DNA of 64,000 bases from Flavobacterium lipolyticum (GCF_020905335.1 NZ_JAJJMN010000001.1:2108001-2172000), one strand, 5' to 3'; positions 1 through 10,432 are shown, counted from the stretch's first letter. The notes: generated from the letters alone by a model not told the origin. Program-made: numbers and translations.

Positions 1-176
1 TCTTGATCCTTTTTTTACGCAGATTGCTTCGCCAATTCGCTTTCGCTCGGGTTAGCTGATTGTGCTGATTTTTTTGTTTGGTATACTGCAAAATAATCTA
101 AATAAATCTGCTAAATCTGCGGGAGTTTAAAAAAAACTTGTGGATAAATAAGTCAATAAAATTGAGGAGAGTTTTT
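1..176. repeat. Intergenic stretch with inverted-repeat remnant
   Basis: No gene is visible here. CGCAGATT at 18-25 and its reverse complement AATCTGCG at 114-121 face each other across about 90 bases, the layout of the dispersed palindromic repeats found elsewhere in this window. It lies downstream of the minus-strand PepSY gene and may help end that transcript, but no compact U-tailed hairpin is visible. Confidence 0.4.
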
Positions 177-1289
177 TTATGCTCTGCTTTTTTTAGATTT
201 TTTATTTCTTCCGTACCAGATGATAAAACCGGTTAAAGGAAGTGCGGCTGCAATTAAGCTTACGATAAAGGCCATAATTTTTCCGGGCAGGTTTAAGATT
301 TGTCCAGTATGGATGCCATAATTCATTTCGACAACCTGTAAACCCAGCGTTTTCTTTTGGAACGGTTCGCTTTGAATCAGTTTTCCAGTGTGAGGATGAA
401 AATAATAGTTGCTTTGATGGTCGTATCGTAAAGCATGCGGATAAGCTCCTGTTTCGATGATATTACCTTTTTGCTGTGGAAAGGTAACAAAATACATTTC
501 GGCATCGGGTTGAAGTTTTGCGGTTGTTGTAAAAGCGCGATCGACAGCAGTAACGGAGTTGCTGTTGAATTTTGTCGTATCGATGACAGGTACTTTTATT
601 TCCAGCGTTTTATCTCCCCCAAAATTGAACGTACTATAGATTCCGTCACTTACCCACTCGTAGGTGAAAGTTAAACCGGTTATGGCAATAATTACGGCAA
701 GAATCGAAATATAAAATCCGGAAGTATTGTGCCAGTCATAATTGACACGTCTCCATTTAGCGGACCATTTTACAGTAAAGCTTCGTTTGAGATCGCTTTT
801 TCGTTTGGGCCACCATTGAATGAGTCCTGAAATTACTAATAAAATGAAGATGATGGTTGCGCTTCCAATGATATGTTTTCCTATATAATCCGGTAAGAGT
901 AAATACAAATGAATGCGTTCGACAATAATAAAAAAGTCGGTATCGGGATCTTCGGTTTTCAGGTGTTTTCCTGTGTAGGGATTGAAGTAGAGGTATCGAT
1001 TTTCGCTATCAGCATAGGTGTAAACAATTGCAGAACGGTTTTTTCCGTAATACGAAACCATACTTGAGTTGTAATTTGGTAGAATCTCTTTGGCTTTTTC
1101 CTTTAATACAGAGGGTAGTACAAAAGGTTTGCTCTGAGGTTCAACGACTCGCCATTCTTTACGGGTGATGTCTTTTATTTCATCATGGAAACAAAAAATA
1201 CAACCGGTAATACTGATAATAAAAACAATAAGCCCGGAAATTAATCCGAGCCATTTGTGCAGAAATCGTATTTGTGTTTTGAATCCCAT
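177..1289 (-). CDS. PepSY-associated membrane protein of an iron-uptake operon
   Basis: 370 aa from the ATG at 1289 (MGFKTQIRFLHKWLG); an upstream extension with a non-ATG start is possible but lacks the usual family N-terminus. The pattern is typical of PepSY-TM proteins: a first membrane helix at about 13-35 (GLISGLIVFIISITGCIF), periplasmic segments with YYFHPHTGKL-like PepSY motifs, helices near 140-160 and 200-220, and a last helix before a lysine-rich tail (GRNKKSKKSRA). Such proteins often sit beside siderophore receptors and are thought to help reduce or release iron at the inner membrane. It is the last gene of the five-gene minus-strand iron unit, 20 bp after its paralogue. Function is inferred from family and context. 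Confidence 0.8.
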   Translation of the reverse strand: MGFKTQIRFLHKWLGLISGLIVFIISITGCIFCFHDEIKDITRKEWRVVEPQSKPFVLPSVLKEKAKEILPNYNSSMVSYYGKNRSAIVYTYADSENRYLYFNPYTGKHLKTEDPDTDFFIIVERIHLYLLLPDYIGKHIIGSATIIFILLVISGLIQWWPKRKSDLKRSFTVKWSAKWRRVNYDWHNTSGFYISILAVIIAITGLTFTYEWVSDGIYSTFNFGGDKTLEIKVPVIDTTKFNSNSVTAVDRAFTTTAKLQPDAEMYFVTFPQQKGNIIETGAYPHALRYDHQSNYYFHPHTGKLIQSEPFQKKTLGLQVVEMNYGIHTGQILNLPGKIMAFIVSLIAAALPLTGFIIWYGRNKKSKKSRA

Positions 1290-1345
1290 TTTATTGTAAA
1301 AACGCAAAATTATACGCAAAATCAATGGGGAGCAAGTAATTTTAT

Positions 1346-2905
1346 TTATTTTTTAGAAACGGCTTCGTTTTTAGGTTGTAATGAACAGGCGACATAAAGA
1401 GTTATGGAAGCCAGGAATATCCAAAAAATATCCACAAAGAAGACTTGAATTTTATTTTGCATGAAAGAGGTCCAAAACCAATTTCCGGAGACAATTCCGT
1501 TTGTAATTGGAATTAAAAAACCTAATATACTTCCTGAAATTAAGCAGTATTTGTTGGTAAAAGCGTCATTTTTTTTAAGGATGAAAAACACGGTAAGAAT
1601 AAGCCATCCTATAAAGTAAACCATGTATAACTGATCCTGAGTGAGAGGGTGGAATATTTTGGCCGCAATAAAAGCAAAGGCCGTGATCGGGTACATGCTC
1701 AGGCATATGGCTAGGTAGATTCTAACAACTCCGGCATTAAAACGTCTTTTCTTTTCGGGTAAGTTGTTTTTTTGTCTGGCGACTAACCAAATCATAACGC
1801 CCGAAATGATGACAAAACAGGTAATTATACCTAGAACGAAACTTACAATTTTGAGAGCATAACCTCCATAATCACCAAAATGTATGCGATACAGAACGTT
1901 TTTTACCACGTCGAGATAGTTGTTTTGAGTAATCGGATTTTTTCGGGCCATTTCTTTTCCGTCCGCAATTCGATAGACAATCTTCCCAATTCCGGTGAAT
2001 TTTTTATGACTTAACATTTGGCCTTCGACTAAAACGTGCATGTTGGCATCTCCATAATTCTGAATGAAAACACGAGTGATTTCAAAATCTTTCCAGCTGT
2101 TTTTTGTTTTCGCAACAAGCTGATCGATATTAAATGGTGCTGCTAATTTCTTATTGTCGAATTTGTATTCAGGATCCTTATATTCCAGTTCTTTGTATAA
2201 TTTGTCCTGATCGCCTTTGTATAAAGCCATTACTGCCGGAGCCACAATTAAGAGTTTAATCATGAAAAAAGTTCCGGTTACAGCATATACAAATTGAAAA
2301 GGCAATCCAATCATTCCTAAGGCGGTGTGAGCATCTGTCCATAAGGTTTTTAGTTTTTCTTTTGGACGGAAGATGTAGAAGTTGGAAACGATTTTTTTCC
2401 AATGCAGTAAAAGCCCGGTTACGATGGCAAATAAAAAAAACAAGGCGGTGAAACCCGAAAGGTAATAACCGGCAGGATAAGGAATTTGTGCCAGGAAATG
2501 CAAGCGGTATAAAAATTCTCCTAAAGAATAAGAATCTTCGTAAGTAAAGGTTTTGAAGGTTTTGGTGTCAAGGTAGAAAAACGATCCTTCTTGTTGTTTT
2601 TTAGGGGCCAGGGTATCTTTTGTACCCTCCATATAAACAGCTACTCTTCGTTCCGTACTTGGTTTCGAAATGGTAATGTTTCTTCCGTGTAAGACGTATT
2701 CTTTGTCCAGTTTTTGTAAAGCTGAAGTATAGTCGAGCTGGATTTCTTTGGTTAAGGCAGTAGATTCATTTCTTTCCCAATTGATAATTTCATCTCTGAA
2801 GAAAGAAAAGGATCCTGCGAAAAAAATCACAAAAAGTACTACGCTAATCACAATTCCGCTAACGGTATGAGTATGAAAATAGATGTTGTAATTACGATTG
2901 TTCAT
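1346..2905 (-). CDS. PepSY-associated transmembrane protein, long form
   Basis: 519 aa. It opens like its downstream neighbour (NIYFHTHTVSGIVISVVLFVIFFAG), with a histidine pair just before the first helix, then PepSY-like periplasmic repeats and a helix pair near 150-170 and 200-225. It carries about four further helices in the last 150 residues that the shorter paralogue lacks. Membrane histidines (YRLHFLAQ, YRIHFGDYGG) resemble the candidate haem or metal ligands of this family. It lies 3 bp after the 100-aa membrane gene, so the two are almost certainly co-transcribed. Likely role: inner-membrane step of ferric-siderophore handling; the substrate cannot be told from sequence. Confidence 0.8.
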   Translation of the reverse strand: MNNRNYNIYFHTHTVSGIVISVVLFVIFFAGSFSFFRDEIINWERNESTALTKEIQLDYTSALQKLDKEYVLHGRNITISKPSTERRVAVYMEGTKDTLAPKKQQEGSFFYLDTKTFKTFTYEDSYSLGEFLYRLHFLAQIPYPAGYYLSGFTALFFLFAIVTGLLLHWKKIVSNFYIFRPKEKLKTLWTDAHTALGMIGLPFQFVYAVTGTFFMIKLLIVAPAVMALYKGDQDKLYKELEYKDPEYKFDNKKLAAPFNIDQLVAKTKNSWKDFEITRVFIQNYGDANMHVLVEGQMLSHKKFTGIGKIVYRIADGKEMARKNPITQNNYLDVVKNVLYRIHFGDYGGYALKIVSFVLGIITCFVIISGVMIWLVARQKNNLPEKKRRFNAGVVRIYLAICLSMYPITAFAFIAAKIFHPLTQDQLYMVYFIGWLILTVFFILKKNDAFTNKYCLISGSILGFLIPITNGIVSGNWFWTSFMQNKIQVFFVDIFWIFLASITLYVACSLQPKNEAVSKK

Positions 2906-2908
2906 GGA

Positions 2909-3211
2909 TTATTTTGCTATTGGATTGTAGGTTTGACCCAGGTATATGAAAAGAGAGAAAATTAAAGTAATAAGGATGTAGATGCCCCATATTTTCCATC
3001 CGCTTTTGGCCAGAAAGGCAACGACCATCAGGGCTACCCAGAGGATGAATCCGCTAAAAGCCATGGTCATCAGTATATCGGCACGACTGAACCAGGCTGC
3101 TAAAGCCAAATGAAAGGTGACTGAAACAAAATAGCCGCCTAATATAGCAGCTGTAATTTTGGCAAATCTTTGCCATTTGGATTGGGTTAAATATTTTGGA
3201 TTGGCCGGCAT
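2909..3211 (-). CDS. Small membrane protein, iron-uptake operon (DUF3649-like)
   Basis: 100 aa with three predicted helices: ITAAILGGYFVSVTFHLALAAWF (about 19-41), TMAFSGFILWVALMVVAFLA and IWGIYILITLIFSLFIYLG. Size, helix number and place between a siderophore receptor and PepSY proteins fit the DUF3649-type iron-uptake proteins described in proteobacterial operons; this assignment is from memory. The start at 3211 follows the preceding small gene by 18 bp. No catalytic motif is visible, so it may be a structural partner of the PepSY proteins. Confidence 0.65.
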   Translation of the reverse strand: MPANPKYLTQSKWQRFAKITAAILGGYFVSVTFHLALAAWFSRADILMTMAFSGFILWVALMVVAFLAKSGWKIWGIYILITLIFSLFIYLGQTYNPIAK

Positions 3212-3229
3212 ATTTTAAGTAGAAATGAA

Positions 3230-3562
3230 TTAGTAGTAGTAAAATTCCAGTAGCGCTGCAAGGATAAAAAAACCGAGAATAGCAAAGCGGCTTATTTTTT
3301 TTAGAGGAGCCAGAATGATGATCAGACTTCCAATGGTCATGAGCTGAATAAAGAACATTAGGGTTCCGCAGCACAAGGACTGTGTAAGCAGCCAGAGCAC
3401 ATAAGCTAGTAAAAGAAGTCCCAGGCCTAAAAACTTAGTTGGTTTAGGATTGCTTTTCATCCATTTTTCGAAACCTAAATCATACGATAATGTGGCTCTT
3501 TTCGAGGTGTAGTACAGCGTGTAAAAAGCTAAAAAAACAATAAGACTTGCAATTGTGATCAT
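3230..3562 (-). CDS. Small membrane protein, iron-uptake operon (DUF3325-like)
   Basis: 110 aa, three to four helices: MITIASLIVFLAFYTLYYT, then FLGLGLLLLAYVLWLLTQS, FFIQLMTIGSLIIILAP, and FAILGFFILAALLEFYYY at the extreme C-terminus. A Cys-Cys pair (SLCCGTL) sits at the end of the second helix. Length and layout fit DUF3325-type proteins that accompany PepSY and TonB receptor genes; assignment from memory. It begins 58 bp after the receptor stop, and that gap holds a strong hairpin, so it may be expressed at a lower level than the receptor. Confidence 0.6.
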   Translation of the reverse strand: MITIASLIVFLAFYTLYYTSKRATLSYDLGFEKWMKSNPKPTKFLGLGLLLLAYVLWLLTQSLCCGTLMFFIQLMTIGSLIIILAPLKKISRFAILGFFILAALLEFYYY

Positions 3563-3576
3563 GATTGACGAAATTT

Positions 3577-3612
3577 AAAAAACACCTTTCCTGTAAAGAA
3601 AGGTGTTTTTTT
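3577..3612 (-). terminator. Hairpin terminator/attenuator inside the iron operon
   Basis: A-rich 14-base arm at 3577-3590 pairs with 3598-3612 around a 7-base loop. Both flanks are A/T runs, so it can act in either direction; on the minus strand the stem is followed by a U-run. It lies between the siderophore receptor and the four membrane genes downstream. Partial readthrough would give more receptor than membrane protein. Confidence 0.75.
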
Positions 3613-3620
3613 GATTTTTA

Positions 3621-6086
3621 TTAGAATTTATAAGCGAAACTTGCCGCTACACTTCTCATATTTCTGGGATGAATCGTAGACCATCCATCATAAGTATCTG
3701 CATTTGCAATGTTATCCATCTTTAAGGTTAAAGTGAATTTCTCTGCAGCATAGAAAATAGAAGAGTTTAATACGGTATATTCAGGAATCGTAAACGCTCC
3801 GGTCGTTTTTCTGTTCATGATTTTGTTATCACCCACATAATTTCCTCCAAAACCTAATCCGAAACCTTGTAGCGGTCCTTCCAAAAATTTGTAGCTGGCC
3901 CAAAGATTCGCTAAATTTCTTGCTCCTGCGCTTTCCGGTCTGAAGTTTACAAATTCAGGATCACCTGCGGTAAGTACTGCATCATTGTAGCTGTATCCAA
4001 ATACAATATTTAAACCGGCAACAGGGTTAGAAACGATTTCAGCTTCGAAACCTTTGTTTCTCTGGCCTCCATTTTGGTAAGAAGTAGAGTTTGTAGCATC
4101 GGTTCTGATGCTGTAAACCTGATCGGTAACTTTGATATCATAGTAACTGAAAGTGGCGTAAAGTTTGTCTTTGAAAAGATTCAGTTTAGTACCAACTTCA
4201 AATTGATTAGCATGTTCCGGGTTGTAAATTCTTGGAGTTCCCACACCTGCAATCAGGTCTTCTCCGGGAGCAACGTTTGAAAATCCATCCATATAATTGA
4301 CAAAAACAGAAACTTTGTCCAAAATCGGCTGATACACTAATCCGAATTTAGGAGAAAAAGCAGTTTGATTGTATCCTCCGTTGTCGGCGTTCATAAAACG
4401 GTCTACACGTACACTTGCCATGGCTGACAATGCAGGGGTAAAATTGATGACATCCGAAACATAAATACTGTATACTTCCTGTTTTGTTTTGTTGTTGTTT
4501 GTTTTTGCTTTTGCTAAAAGAGCATCAGTTCCGGCTTTGGATAAATTTCCGTTATCACCGGTTGTAATGTATTTTGCAGGATCGGTAATTTTGAAGACCT
4601 CTTCGTTAACCCTTTTCAAACTGGCATTACCAATGTATACATCTCCATTTGCAACATATCCGGTACTGTTGTTTATCAATGAGGTGTTGAAGTAATCAAA
4701 ACCTGCAACAATTCTGTTTCTTAAGGTTCCTATTTTAAAATCGCCTATGAAATTCTGTTGAATATCAGTAGTTAAAGTTGTCGAATTTTGATAGTTTAAA
4801 GAACGACCCAATACTATTCCTTCGGAAATAGTGGGTATTGATTTCGTTTTTTCGTACAGATAGGTGTAGTAGCCTTCAGACTTTGTTGATCCTCTGGAAA
4901 CCACTGTTTGAGAAGTCCATTCGTTATTAAACTTGTAAATCATCTGTCCTTGCAGATTGTATGAAGGTGTTTCTATAGTAAGCTGGTTACTGGTATAAGA
5001 ACGTTTGTTGTCATAGCCCAGTTCTTTCATATTGTGAACTCTTAAAGCAGTACCTCTGTCTAAAAACAACATGGTTGGATTGGTCGCTTTATTGTTCATG
5101 AATTCAGTATTAACAAAGAACGAAAGTTTATCGTTTACTTCGTAAGACAGAGAAGGGGCAAAAAAGAATGATTTTTTAAATCCTGCATCCTGAAAACTAT
5201 TTTCAGTGTGATAAGCAGAATTGATGCGCAGGTTTATTTTGTGCTCGTCGTCTAATGGGGTGTTAACGTCGGCAGTAACTCTGTTTAATCCGTAACTTGC
5301 AGTAGTGTAGCTTATTTCTCCTCCGAAATGATCGTAAGGTCTTTTGGTTGTAATATTGATTAATCCTCCGTAGGAAATAAGGCTGCTTCCAAACAAGGTT
5401 CCTGATGGTCCTTTGATTACTTCGATTCTGTCGATATTGGCAGGATCAAGACTTCCGTTTGTTAGTCCCGGTAATCCGTTAATCATAGTAGGCTGAACAG
5501 CAAAACCTCTTAGAGAAAAGTAGCCAGCACCATCATTTCCACGTCCTGTAGAAGCCCAAAGTGTGGTTAATCCCGGTGCGTTTTTAAGAGCATCGTCGAT
5601 ATTGGTTACGACTTGTTCTTTTAACAATTCGCCTGTAATAGTAGAATAAACTTGCGGGTTTTCAAGATTTTTAAGAGGTAATCTTGATACTTGCTGGTTT
5701 TCTTTGCGGGCTAATGGATTCTTTTTTCCGTGACCGTTGATTACAATTTCGTCCAGTTGTTCAGAATTGGAACTGATCGTGAAATCTTCAATTATTTCGT
5801 CTCCGCCATTAAGAGAAACACTTTTTTCTTTTGAAGAATGCCCAACCGCAGAAACTTTAATCACATAGTTTCCCGGTTTGATGTTTTTAATTTCGTAAAA
5901 ACCTCTGCTGTCTGTATTGGTTCCTATTTTGGTCCCTTTTAAGATAATGGTCACATTATCTGCGGCCTGATTGTTACTAAGGCTAATTTGTCCTTTTATG
6001 CTTGCTCTTTGCTGTGCCCAAATGGTTGGAGATGCAAGCAGTGCAAAGAGAAAAGCCAAAAATGTTGTTGTGTATTTGGTTTTCAT
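3621..6086 (-). CDS. TonB-dependent siderophore receptor
   Basis: 821 aa outer-membrane receptor for ferric siderophores. Signal peptide at 1-24 ends in WAQ. Residues about 27-110 form a carboxypeptidase-regulatory-like domain (ADNVTIILKGTKIGT, GFYEIKNIKPGNYVIKV), then a plug domain (DDALKNAPG, FSLRGFAVQPTMINGLPG, IDRIEVIKGPSGTLFG) and a 22-strand type barrel ending in the aromatic residue of SFAYKF. The plug matches siderophore rather than SusC-type receptors, and no susD gene is nearby. First gene of a minus-strand unit with two small membrane and two PepSY genes, which supports iron as the cargo. The siderophore cannot be named. Iron-dependent repression through an upstream AT-rich site is plausible. 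Confidence 0.9.
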   Translation of the reverse strand: MKTKYTTTFLAFLFALLASPTIWAQQRASIKGQISLSNNQAADNVTIILKGTKIGTNTDSRGFYEIKNIKPGNYVIKVSAVGHSSKEKSVSLNGGDEIIEDFTISSNSEQLDEIVINGHGKKNPLARKENQQVSRLPLKNLENPQVYSTITGELLKEQVVTNIDDALKNAPGLTTLWASTGRGNDGAGYFSLRGFAVQPTMINGLPGLTNGSLDPANIDRIEVIKGPSGTLFGSSLISYGGLINITTKRPYDHFGGEISYTTASYGLNRVTADVNTPLDDEHKINLRINSAYHTENSFQDAGFKKSFFFAPSLSYEVNDKLSFFVNTEFMNNKATNPTMLFLDRGTALRVHNMKELGYDNKRSYTSNQLTIETPSYNLQGQMIYKFNNEWTSQTVVSRGSTKSEGYYTYLYEKTKSIPTISEGIVLGRSLNYQNSTTLTTDIQQNFIGDFKIGTLRNRIVAGFDYFNTSLINNSTGYVANGDVYIGNASLKRVNEEVFKITDPAKYITTGDNGNLSKAGTDALLAKAKTNNNKTKQEVYSIYVSDVINFTPALSAMASVRVDRFMNADNGGYNQTAFSPKFGLVYQPILDKVSVFVNYMDGFSNVAPGEDLIAGVGTPRIYNPEHANQFEVGTKLNLFKDKLYATFSYYDIKVTDQVYSIRTDATNSTSYQNGGQRNKGFEAEIVSNPVAGLNIVFGYSYNDAVLTAGDPEFVNFRPESAGARNLANLWASYKFLEGPLQGFGLGFGGNYVGDNKIMNRKTTGAFTIPEYTVLNSSIFYAAEKFTLTLKMDNIANADTYDGWSTIHPRNMRSVAASFAYKF

Positions 6087-6145
6087 TATTATTTAGAATT
6101 GATTTTAATAGTGCAAATTTAAGTGCAGAATACAAATCAAACAAA

Positions 6146-6170
6146 CTATTCTTATTTATTCTAAATAAAC
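6146..6170 (-). promoter_or_regulatory. Candidate iron-regulator (Fur-like) site upstream of receptor
   Basis: The region 60-85 bp upstream of the receptor ATG holds, on the minus strand, two similar half-sites, TTAGAATAA and TAAGAATAG, in an otherwise AT-rich stretch. Spacing and composition are compatible with a Fur box, but the palindrome is imperfect and the Fur consensus of this organism is not known here. A guess based mainly on the gene it precedes. Confidence 0.3.
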
Positions 6171-6240
6171 TAATTTTTAAAAGGCAAAACTTTTTATTGT
6201 GCAATTTTTTAACATTTTAAGCGGATTTTAAGTCAATATT

Positions 6241-6277
6241 AAGAAAAAAAACCTGCTTCAGTTAAGGAGCAGGTTTT
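6241..6277 (-). terminator. Rho-independent terminator of odhAB
   Basis: AAAACCTGCT at 6248-6257 pairs perfectly with AGCAGGTTTT at 6268-6277 around a 10-base loop. Read on the minus strand, the stem is followed by a run of seven T. It lies 26 bp past the odhB stop. Confidence 0.85.
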
Positions 6278-6302
6278 GTATGATTGTTGAAAAGTATTAC
6301 AA

Positions 6303-7538
6303 TTACAATTCTAAAGCGCGTTTAGCATCTCCATTCATTAATAACTCTAATGGATTTTCCAGGGCTTCTTTTACAGCTACTAAGAAACCAACTGACTCAC
6401 GTCCGTCGATGATTCTGTGGTCGTAAGAAAGTGCAACGTACATCATTGGGTGAATTTCCACTTTACCGTTTACAGCAATTGGACGCTCGATGATGTTGTG
6501 CATTCCTAAGATTCCTGACTGAGGAGGGTTGATGATTGGAGTACTCAACATACTTCCGAAAACTCCACCGTTAGTAATAGTGAAAGTTCCTCCTGTCATG
6601 TCGTCAACGGTAATTTGACCGTCACGTGCTCTAAGCGCTAATCTTTTGATTTCAGCCTCGATTCCACGGAAAGTTAATAATTCAGCGTTACGAACTACTG
6701 GTACCATTAATCCTTTTGGTCCTGAAACTGCGATTGAGATGTCGGCAAAATCGTAAGCAATTTTGTAGTCACCATCCATCATAGAGTTAACATCAGGGTA
6801 TAATTCTAAAGCTCTTGTAACTGCTTTTGTAAAGAATGACATGAATCCTAAACCTAAACCACCATGTTTTGCTTTGAAAGCATCTTTGTATTCGTTACGA
6901 ATTTGGTTGATTGGTGTCATGTTTACTTCGTTGAAAGTAGTAAGCATAGCTGTTTCGTTTTTAGCCGAAACTAATCTCTCTGCTACTTTACGACGCAACA
7001 TAGATAATTTTGTACGCTCAGTTCCACGGCTTCCTCCTGTTGGAGTTCCCATTGAAGGTACAGCGTTTACAGCGTCATCTTTAGTGATTCTTCCACCTTT
7101 ACCAGTTCCTGAAACTGAAGCCGGAGCAATGTTTTTCTCGTCTAATATTTTTCTTGCTGCCGGAGATGGAGTTCCTGCTGCGTAACTTGTTGCTGCCGGA
7201 GCCTGAACCGGAGCAGCTTTTGGTGCTTCAGCTTTTACTTCAGCTTTTGGTGCTTCTGCCTTTGGAGCTTCAGCAGCCGGCGCAGATCCTGATGGTTTAG
7301 CTGCGTCAGTATCGATTAAACAAACTACAGCACCTACCGCTACTGTATCACCTTCTTCCGCTTTAAGCGTAATAACTCCGCTCATTTCAGCAGGAAGTTC
7401 AAGAGTAGCTTTGTCTGAATCAACTTCAGCAATAGCCTGATCTTTTTCTACATAATCGCCGTCTTTTACTAACCAAGTTGCGATTTCAACTTCTTTTATA
7501 GATTCCCCTGGTGAAGGGACTTTCATTTCTAGAATCAT
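6303..7538 (-). CDS. odhB: 2-oxoglutarate dehydrogenase E2 (dihydrolipoyl succinyltransferase)
   Basis: 411 aa core subunit of the cytoplasmic 2-oxoglutarate dehydrogenase complex, moving succinyl groups from E1 to CoA. One lipoyl domain (1-75) carries the modified lysine K43 in DSDKATLEL. An Ala/Pro/Lys/Glu-rich swinging linker covers about 80-115, a peripheral-subunit-binding domain about 118-155 ([23 protein letters not shown]), and the acyltransferase domain 170-411 ends with DHRIIDG (H374, D378). Length is normal for a one-lipoyl E2. It follows odhA by 83 bp on the same strand; the E3 gene is not in the window. The succinyl rather than acetyl assignment rests on the odhA neighbour and the single lipoyl domain. 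Confidence 0.95.
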   Translation of the reverse strand: MILEMKVPSPGESIKEVEIATWLVKDGDYVEKDQAIAEVDSDKATLELPAEMSGVITLKAEEGDTVAVGAVVCLIDTDAAKPSGSAPAAEAPKAEAPKAEVKAEAPKAAPVQAPAATSYAAGTPSPAARKILDEKNIAPASVSGTGKGGRITKDDAVNAVPSMGTPTGGSRGTERTKLSMLRRKVAERLVSAKNETAMLTTFNEVNMTPINQIRNEYKDAFKAKHGGLGLGFMSFFTKAVTRALELYPDVNSMMDGDYKIAYDFADISIAVSGPKGLMVPVVRNAELLTFRGIEAEIKRLALRARDGQITVDDMTGGTFTITNGGVFGSMLSTPIINPPQSGILGMHNIIERPIAVNGKVEIHPMMYVALSYDHRIIDGRESVGFLVAVKEALENPLELLMNGDAKRALEL

Positions 7539-7565
7539 CTTATTTCTTTGTTTAAAGTTTATTTT

Positions 7566-7606
7566 GTTTAAAGTTTCAGGTTTTGTAGGGGCCTGAAACT
7601 TTAAAC
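7566..7606 (-). repeat. Intercistronic palindrome between odhA and odhB
   Basis: GTTTAAAGTTTCAGG at 7566-7580 pairs with its exact reverse complement at 7592-7606, with an 11-base loop. There is no long U-run, so it looks more like an intercistronic REP-type hairpin or mRNA-stability element than a terminator. The CCTGAAAC core is the same word that makes up the 7-bp tandem repeat at 16924-16977. Confidence 0.7.
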
Positions 7607-7621
7607 TTGAAACATTGTTTT

Positions 7622-10396
7622 TTATCTGAATAAATTTTTATCGAATACCATTCTGATAGCATCGGCGTGACGACGTTTTGAACGTGTGTAACTTCCTGAT
7701 GCCGGAGCAGAGTAAGCTTTCAATGAAGCTAATCTCCATTTCACAAGGTCAAAGTTCATCAACATAAAGCTGTAAGCTCCCATGTTTTTAGGCTCTTCCT
7801 GTGCCCAAACGTAATCGTCAGCATTTGGATATTGTGCGATGATTTCTTTGATTTGCTCTACAGGGAAAGGGAATAATTGCTCGATACGAACCACTGCAAC
7901 ATCATTTCTTCCGTTGTTTTCTCTTTCAGCGACAATGTCGTAGTAGAATTTACCGGTACAGAATACTAAAGATTTTACGTCTTTTTTGTTTACTGTAGTA
8001 TCGTCGATTGTTTCCTGGAAGCTTCCGTTTGCTAATTCCTCAACAGTAGATACGCATCTTGGATCACGTAATAAACTTTTTGGAGAGAAAACTACCAATG
8101 GTTTACGGAATTTCGTTTTCATTTGTCTTCTGATCAAGTGGAAGAAGTTAGCCGGTGTTGTACAATCGGCAACATACATATTGTGTCTTGCACAAAGTTG
8201 TAAGTAACGTTCCATTCTTGCAGAAGAGTGTTCAGCTCCCTGACCTTCATATCCGTGAGGCAATAATAAAACAATACCGTTTTGGTTGTTCCATTTGTCT
8301 TCTCCACAAGAAATATACTGGTCAATCATGATTTGGGCTCCGTTAGAGAAATCTCCAAACTGTGCTTCCCAAATAGTTAAAGCATTTGGATTCGCTAAGG
8401 CATATCCATAATCAAAACCAAGAACACCATATTCAGATAAAAGCGAGTTGAAAACACCGAATTTTCCTTTTTTGTTCGCTATAGTGTCCAGTAAAATAAC
8501 TTCTTCTTCAGAATCTTCCACTTTAACTACCGCATGACGGTGAGAGAATGTACCACGCTCTACGTCCTGACCGGAAATACGAATGTCAAATCCTTCTGTT
8601 AAAAGTGAACCGTAAGCCAATGCTTCCGCAGTTCCCCAATCCAAAGTGTTGTTGTCGTATCCAACTTTTCTGTCAGTAACAATTTTAGTGATCTTGTTGA
8701 TGAATTTCTTGTCTGCCGGTAATGTCGAGATTGTATTGATGATAGAATCCAGTTCCTTCTTGTCAAAAGTAGTATCTGTTTTTTCTAACATTTGCGTATC
8801 TGTTACCTGAACAAATCCATTCCATTCGTTTTGCATGAATGGAGTTATAATCGTCAAATCTTTTTTACGGGAAGCTTCTAAGTTTTCCTCTAAAGCAGAT
8901 TTGTATTCTTTTTCTAAAGCATTTACATAAGAAGCATCGATTATGCCGTCAGACAATAATTTCTCTGCATAAATATCTCTTGGATTTTTATGTTTAGCGA
9001 TGATTTTATATAAAACCGGTTGTGTAAAACGAGGCTCATCACCTTCGTTATGACCGTATTTTCTGTATCCTAATAAGTCAATAAATACATCACGTCCAAA
9101 CTGCATTCTATAATCTAATGCAAAAGATACGGCATGTACCACAGCTTCAGCATCATCAGCATTTACGTGTAATACCGGTGAAAGTGTTACTTTGGCAACA
9201 TCTGTACAGTATGTAGACGAACGTGCATCTAAATAGTTAGTGGTAAAACCAACCTGATTGTTGATAACGATATGAATTGTACCACCTGTTTTGTAACCGT
9301 CAAGTTGAGCCATTTGAATGATCTCATACAAGATTCCCTGACCTGCGATTGCAGCATCTCCGTGAACGGCAATAGGTAGTACTTTAGAGAAATCGTTCGG
9401 GTAGTATTTGTCCTGTTTTGCTCTTGTGATTCCTTCAATTACTGCTCCAACCGTTTCTAAGTGAGAAGGGTTTGGTGCTAAATTGATATTGATGTTTTTT
9501 CCTGTTCTTGTTTTTTTGTCGGCAGTAAGACCTAAGTGGTATTTTACGTCACCATCAAAATATTCCTGATCGTAATCTTTACCGTCAAACTCACCAAAAA
9601 TATCCTGAGTTGATTTTCCGAAGATGTTAGCCAAAACGTTCAAACGACCACGGTGAGCCATTCCCATTACGAATTGTTCAACACCTTTTTCAGCAGCCTG
9701 CTCGATCAAGGCATCCAAAGCCGGGATGATAGATTCTCCACCTTCTAATGAGAAACGTTTTTGTCCTACATATTTAGTATGCAGGAAGTTCTCGAAAGAT
9801 ACAGCCTGGTTTAATTTATTTAAGATTGTTTTCTTTTCGTCAGAAGAGAAGTTTGGCTGGTTTACGTTTACAGCCAGTTTGTCCTGGATCCATTTTACAA
9901 CGCCGGGATTTCTGATGTACATGTATTCGATACCAATGTGCTGGCAGTAAATAGTCTGAAGACGTGTAACAATATCCTGTAGTGTAGAAGGCGCTACTCC
10001 GATTGCCTGAGCAGCATCAAAAACTGTTGAAAGATCAGCAGTTGTTAATCCGAAATTTTCAATGTCTAAAGTTGGAGACGATGTTCTGCGATCACGAACT
10101 GGGTTTGTTTTAGTAAACAAGTGCCCGCGAGTACGGTAAGCATCGATTAATTTTAGGACATTGAATTCTTTTTGTAATTTATCAGAAACTAAACTACAAT
10201 CTACGTTGTCGTTTGTTACGTATTCAACGATTCGTTGAACCGGATTTTCGTCATTATAAGTCGTTTGTCCAAAATCGAAACCTTGAAAAAAACTTCTCCA
10301 GCTTGGCTCAACGCTATCTGGGTTTACTAAATACTGATCATATAATTGTGCGAAAAACTCTGTATGCGCTGCATTTAAAAATGAAAACCTATCCAT
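7622..10396 (-). CDS. odhA: 2-oxoglutarate dehydrogenase E1 component
   Basis: 924 aa from the ATG at 10396 ([15 protein letters not shown]); an 18-codon upstream extension in frame is unlikely because family members begin with this short E2-binding segment. Thiamine-diphosphate enzyme that decarboxylates 2-oxoglutarate in the TCA cycle. Visible: N-terminal [19 protein letters not shown], the active-site stretch [11 protein letters not shown], the ThDP/metal motif [10 protein letters not shown] at about 342-351, NNQVGFTT near 377, and the C-terminal pyrimidine-binding domain ([20 protein letters not shown]). Full family length. Co-transcribed with odhB. A TACTTTTG promoter element sits 37 bp upstream of the ATG. 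Confidence 0.95.
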   Translation of the reverse strand: MDRFSFLNAAHTEFFAQLYDQYLVNPDSVEPSWRSFFQGFDFGQTTYNDENPVQRIVEYVTNDNVDCSLVSDKLQKEFNVLKLIDAYRTRGHLFTKTNPVRDRRTSSPTLDIENFGLTTADLSTVFDAAQAIGVAPSTLQDIVTRLQTIYCQHIGIEYMYIRNPGVVKWIQDKLAVNVNQPNFSSDEKKTILNKLNQAVSFENFLHTKYVGQKRFSLEGGESIIPALDALIEQAAEKGVEQFVMGMAHRGRLNVLANIFGKSTQDIFGEFDGKDYDQEYFDGDVKYHLGLTADKKTRTGKNININLAPNPSHLETVGAVIEGITRAKQDKYYPNDFSKVLPIAVHGDAAIAGQGILYEIIQMAQLDGYKTGGTIHIVINNQVGFTTNYLDARSSTYCTDVAKVTLSPVLHVNADDAEAVVHAVSFALDYRMQFGRDVFIDLLGYRKYGHNEGDEPRFTQPVLYKIIAKHKNPRDIYAEKLLSDGIIDASYVNALEKEYKSALEENLEASRKKDLTIITPFMQNEWNGFVQVTDTQMLEKTDTTFDKKELDSIINTISTLPADKKFINKITKIVTDRKVGYDNNTLDWGTAEALAYGSLLTEGFDIRISGQDVERGTFSHRHAVVKVEDSEEEVILLDTIANKKGKFGVFNSLLSEYGVLGFDYGYALANPNALTIWEAQFGDFSNGAQIMIDQYISCGEDKWNNQNGIVLLLPHGYEGQGAEHSSARMERYLQLCARHNMYVADCTTPANFFHLIRRQMKTKFRKPLVVFSPKSLLRDPRCVSTVEELANGSFQETIDDTTVNKKDVKSLVFCTGKFYYDIVAERENNGRNDVAVVRIEQLFPFPVEQIKEIIAQYPNADDYVWAQEEPKNMGAYSFMLMNFDLVKWRLASLKAYSAPASGSYTRSKRRHADAIRMVFDKNLFR

Positions 10397-10432
10397 AATA
10401 TGAGTGAATATACTTTTTGTTAAATAGAATCG

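Noticed and set aside
3054..3374. 106-aa minus-strand ORF
   Set aside because: Overlaps the two small iron-operon membrane genes in another frame and has no family features.
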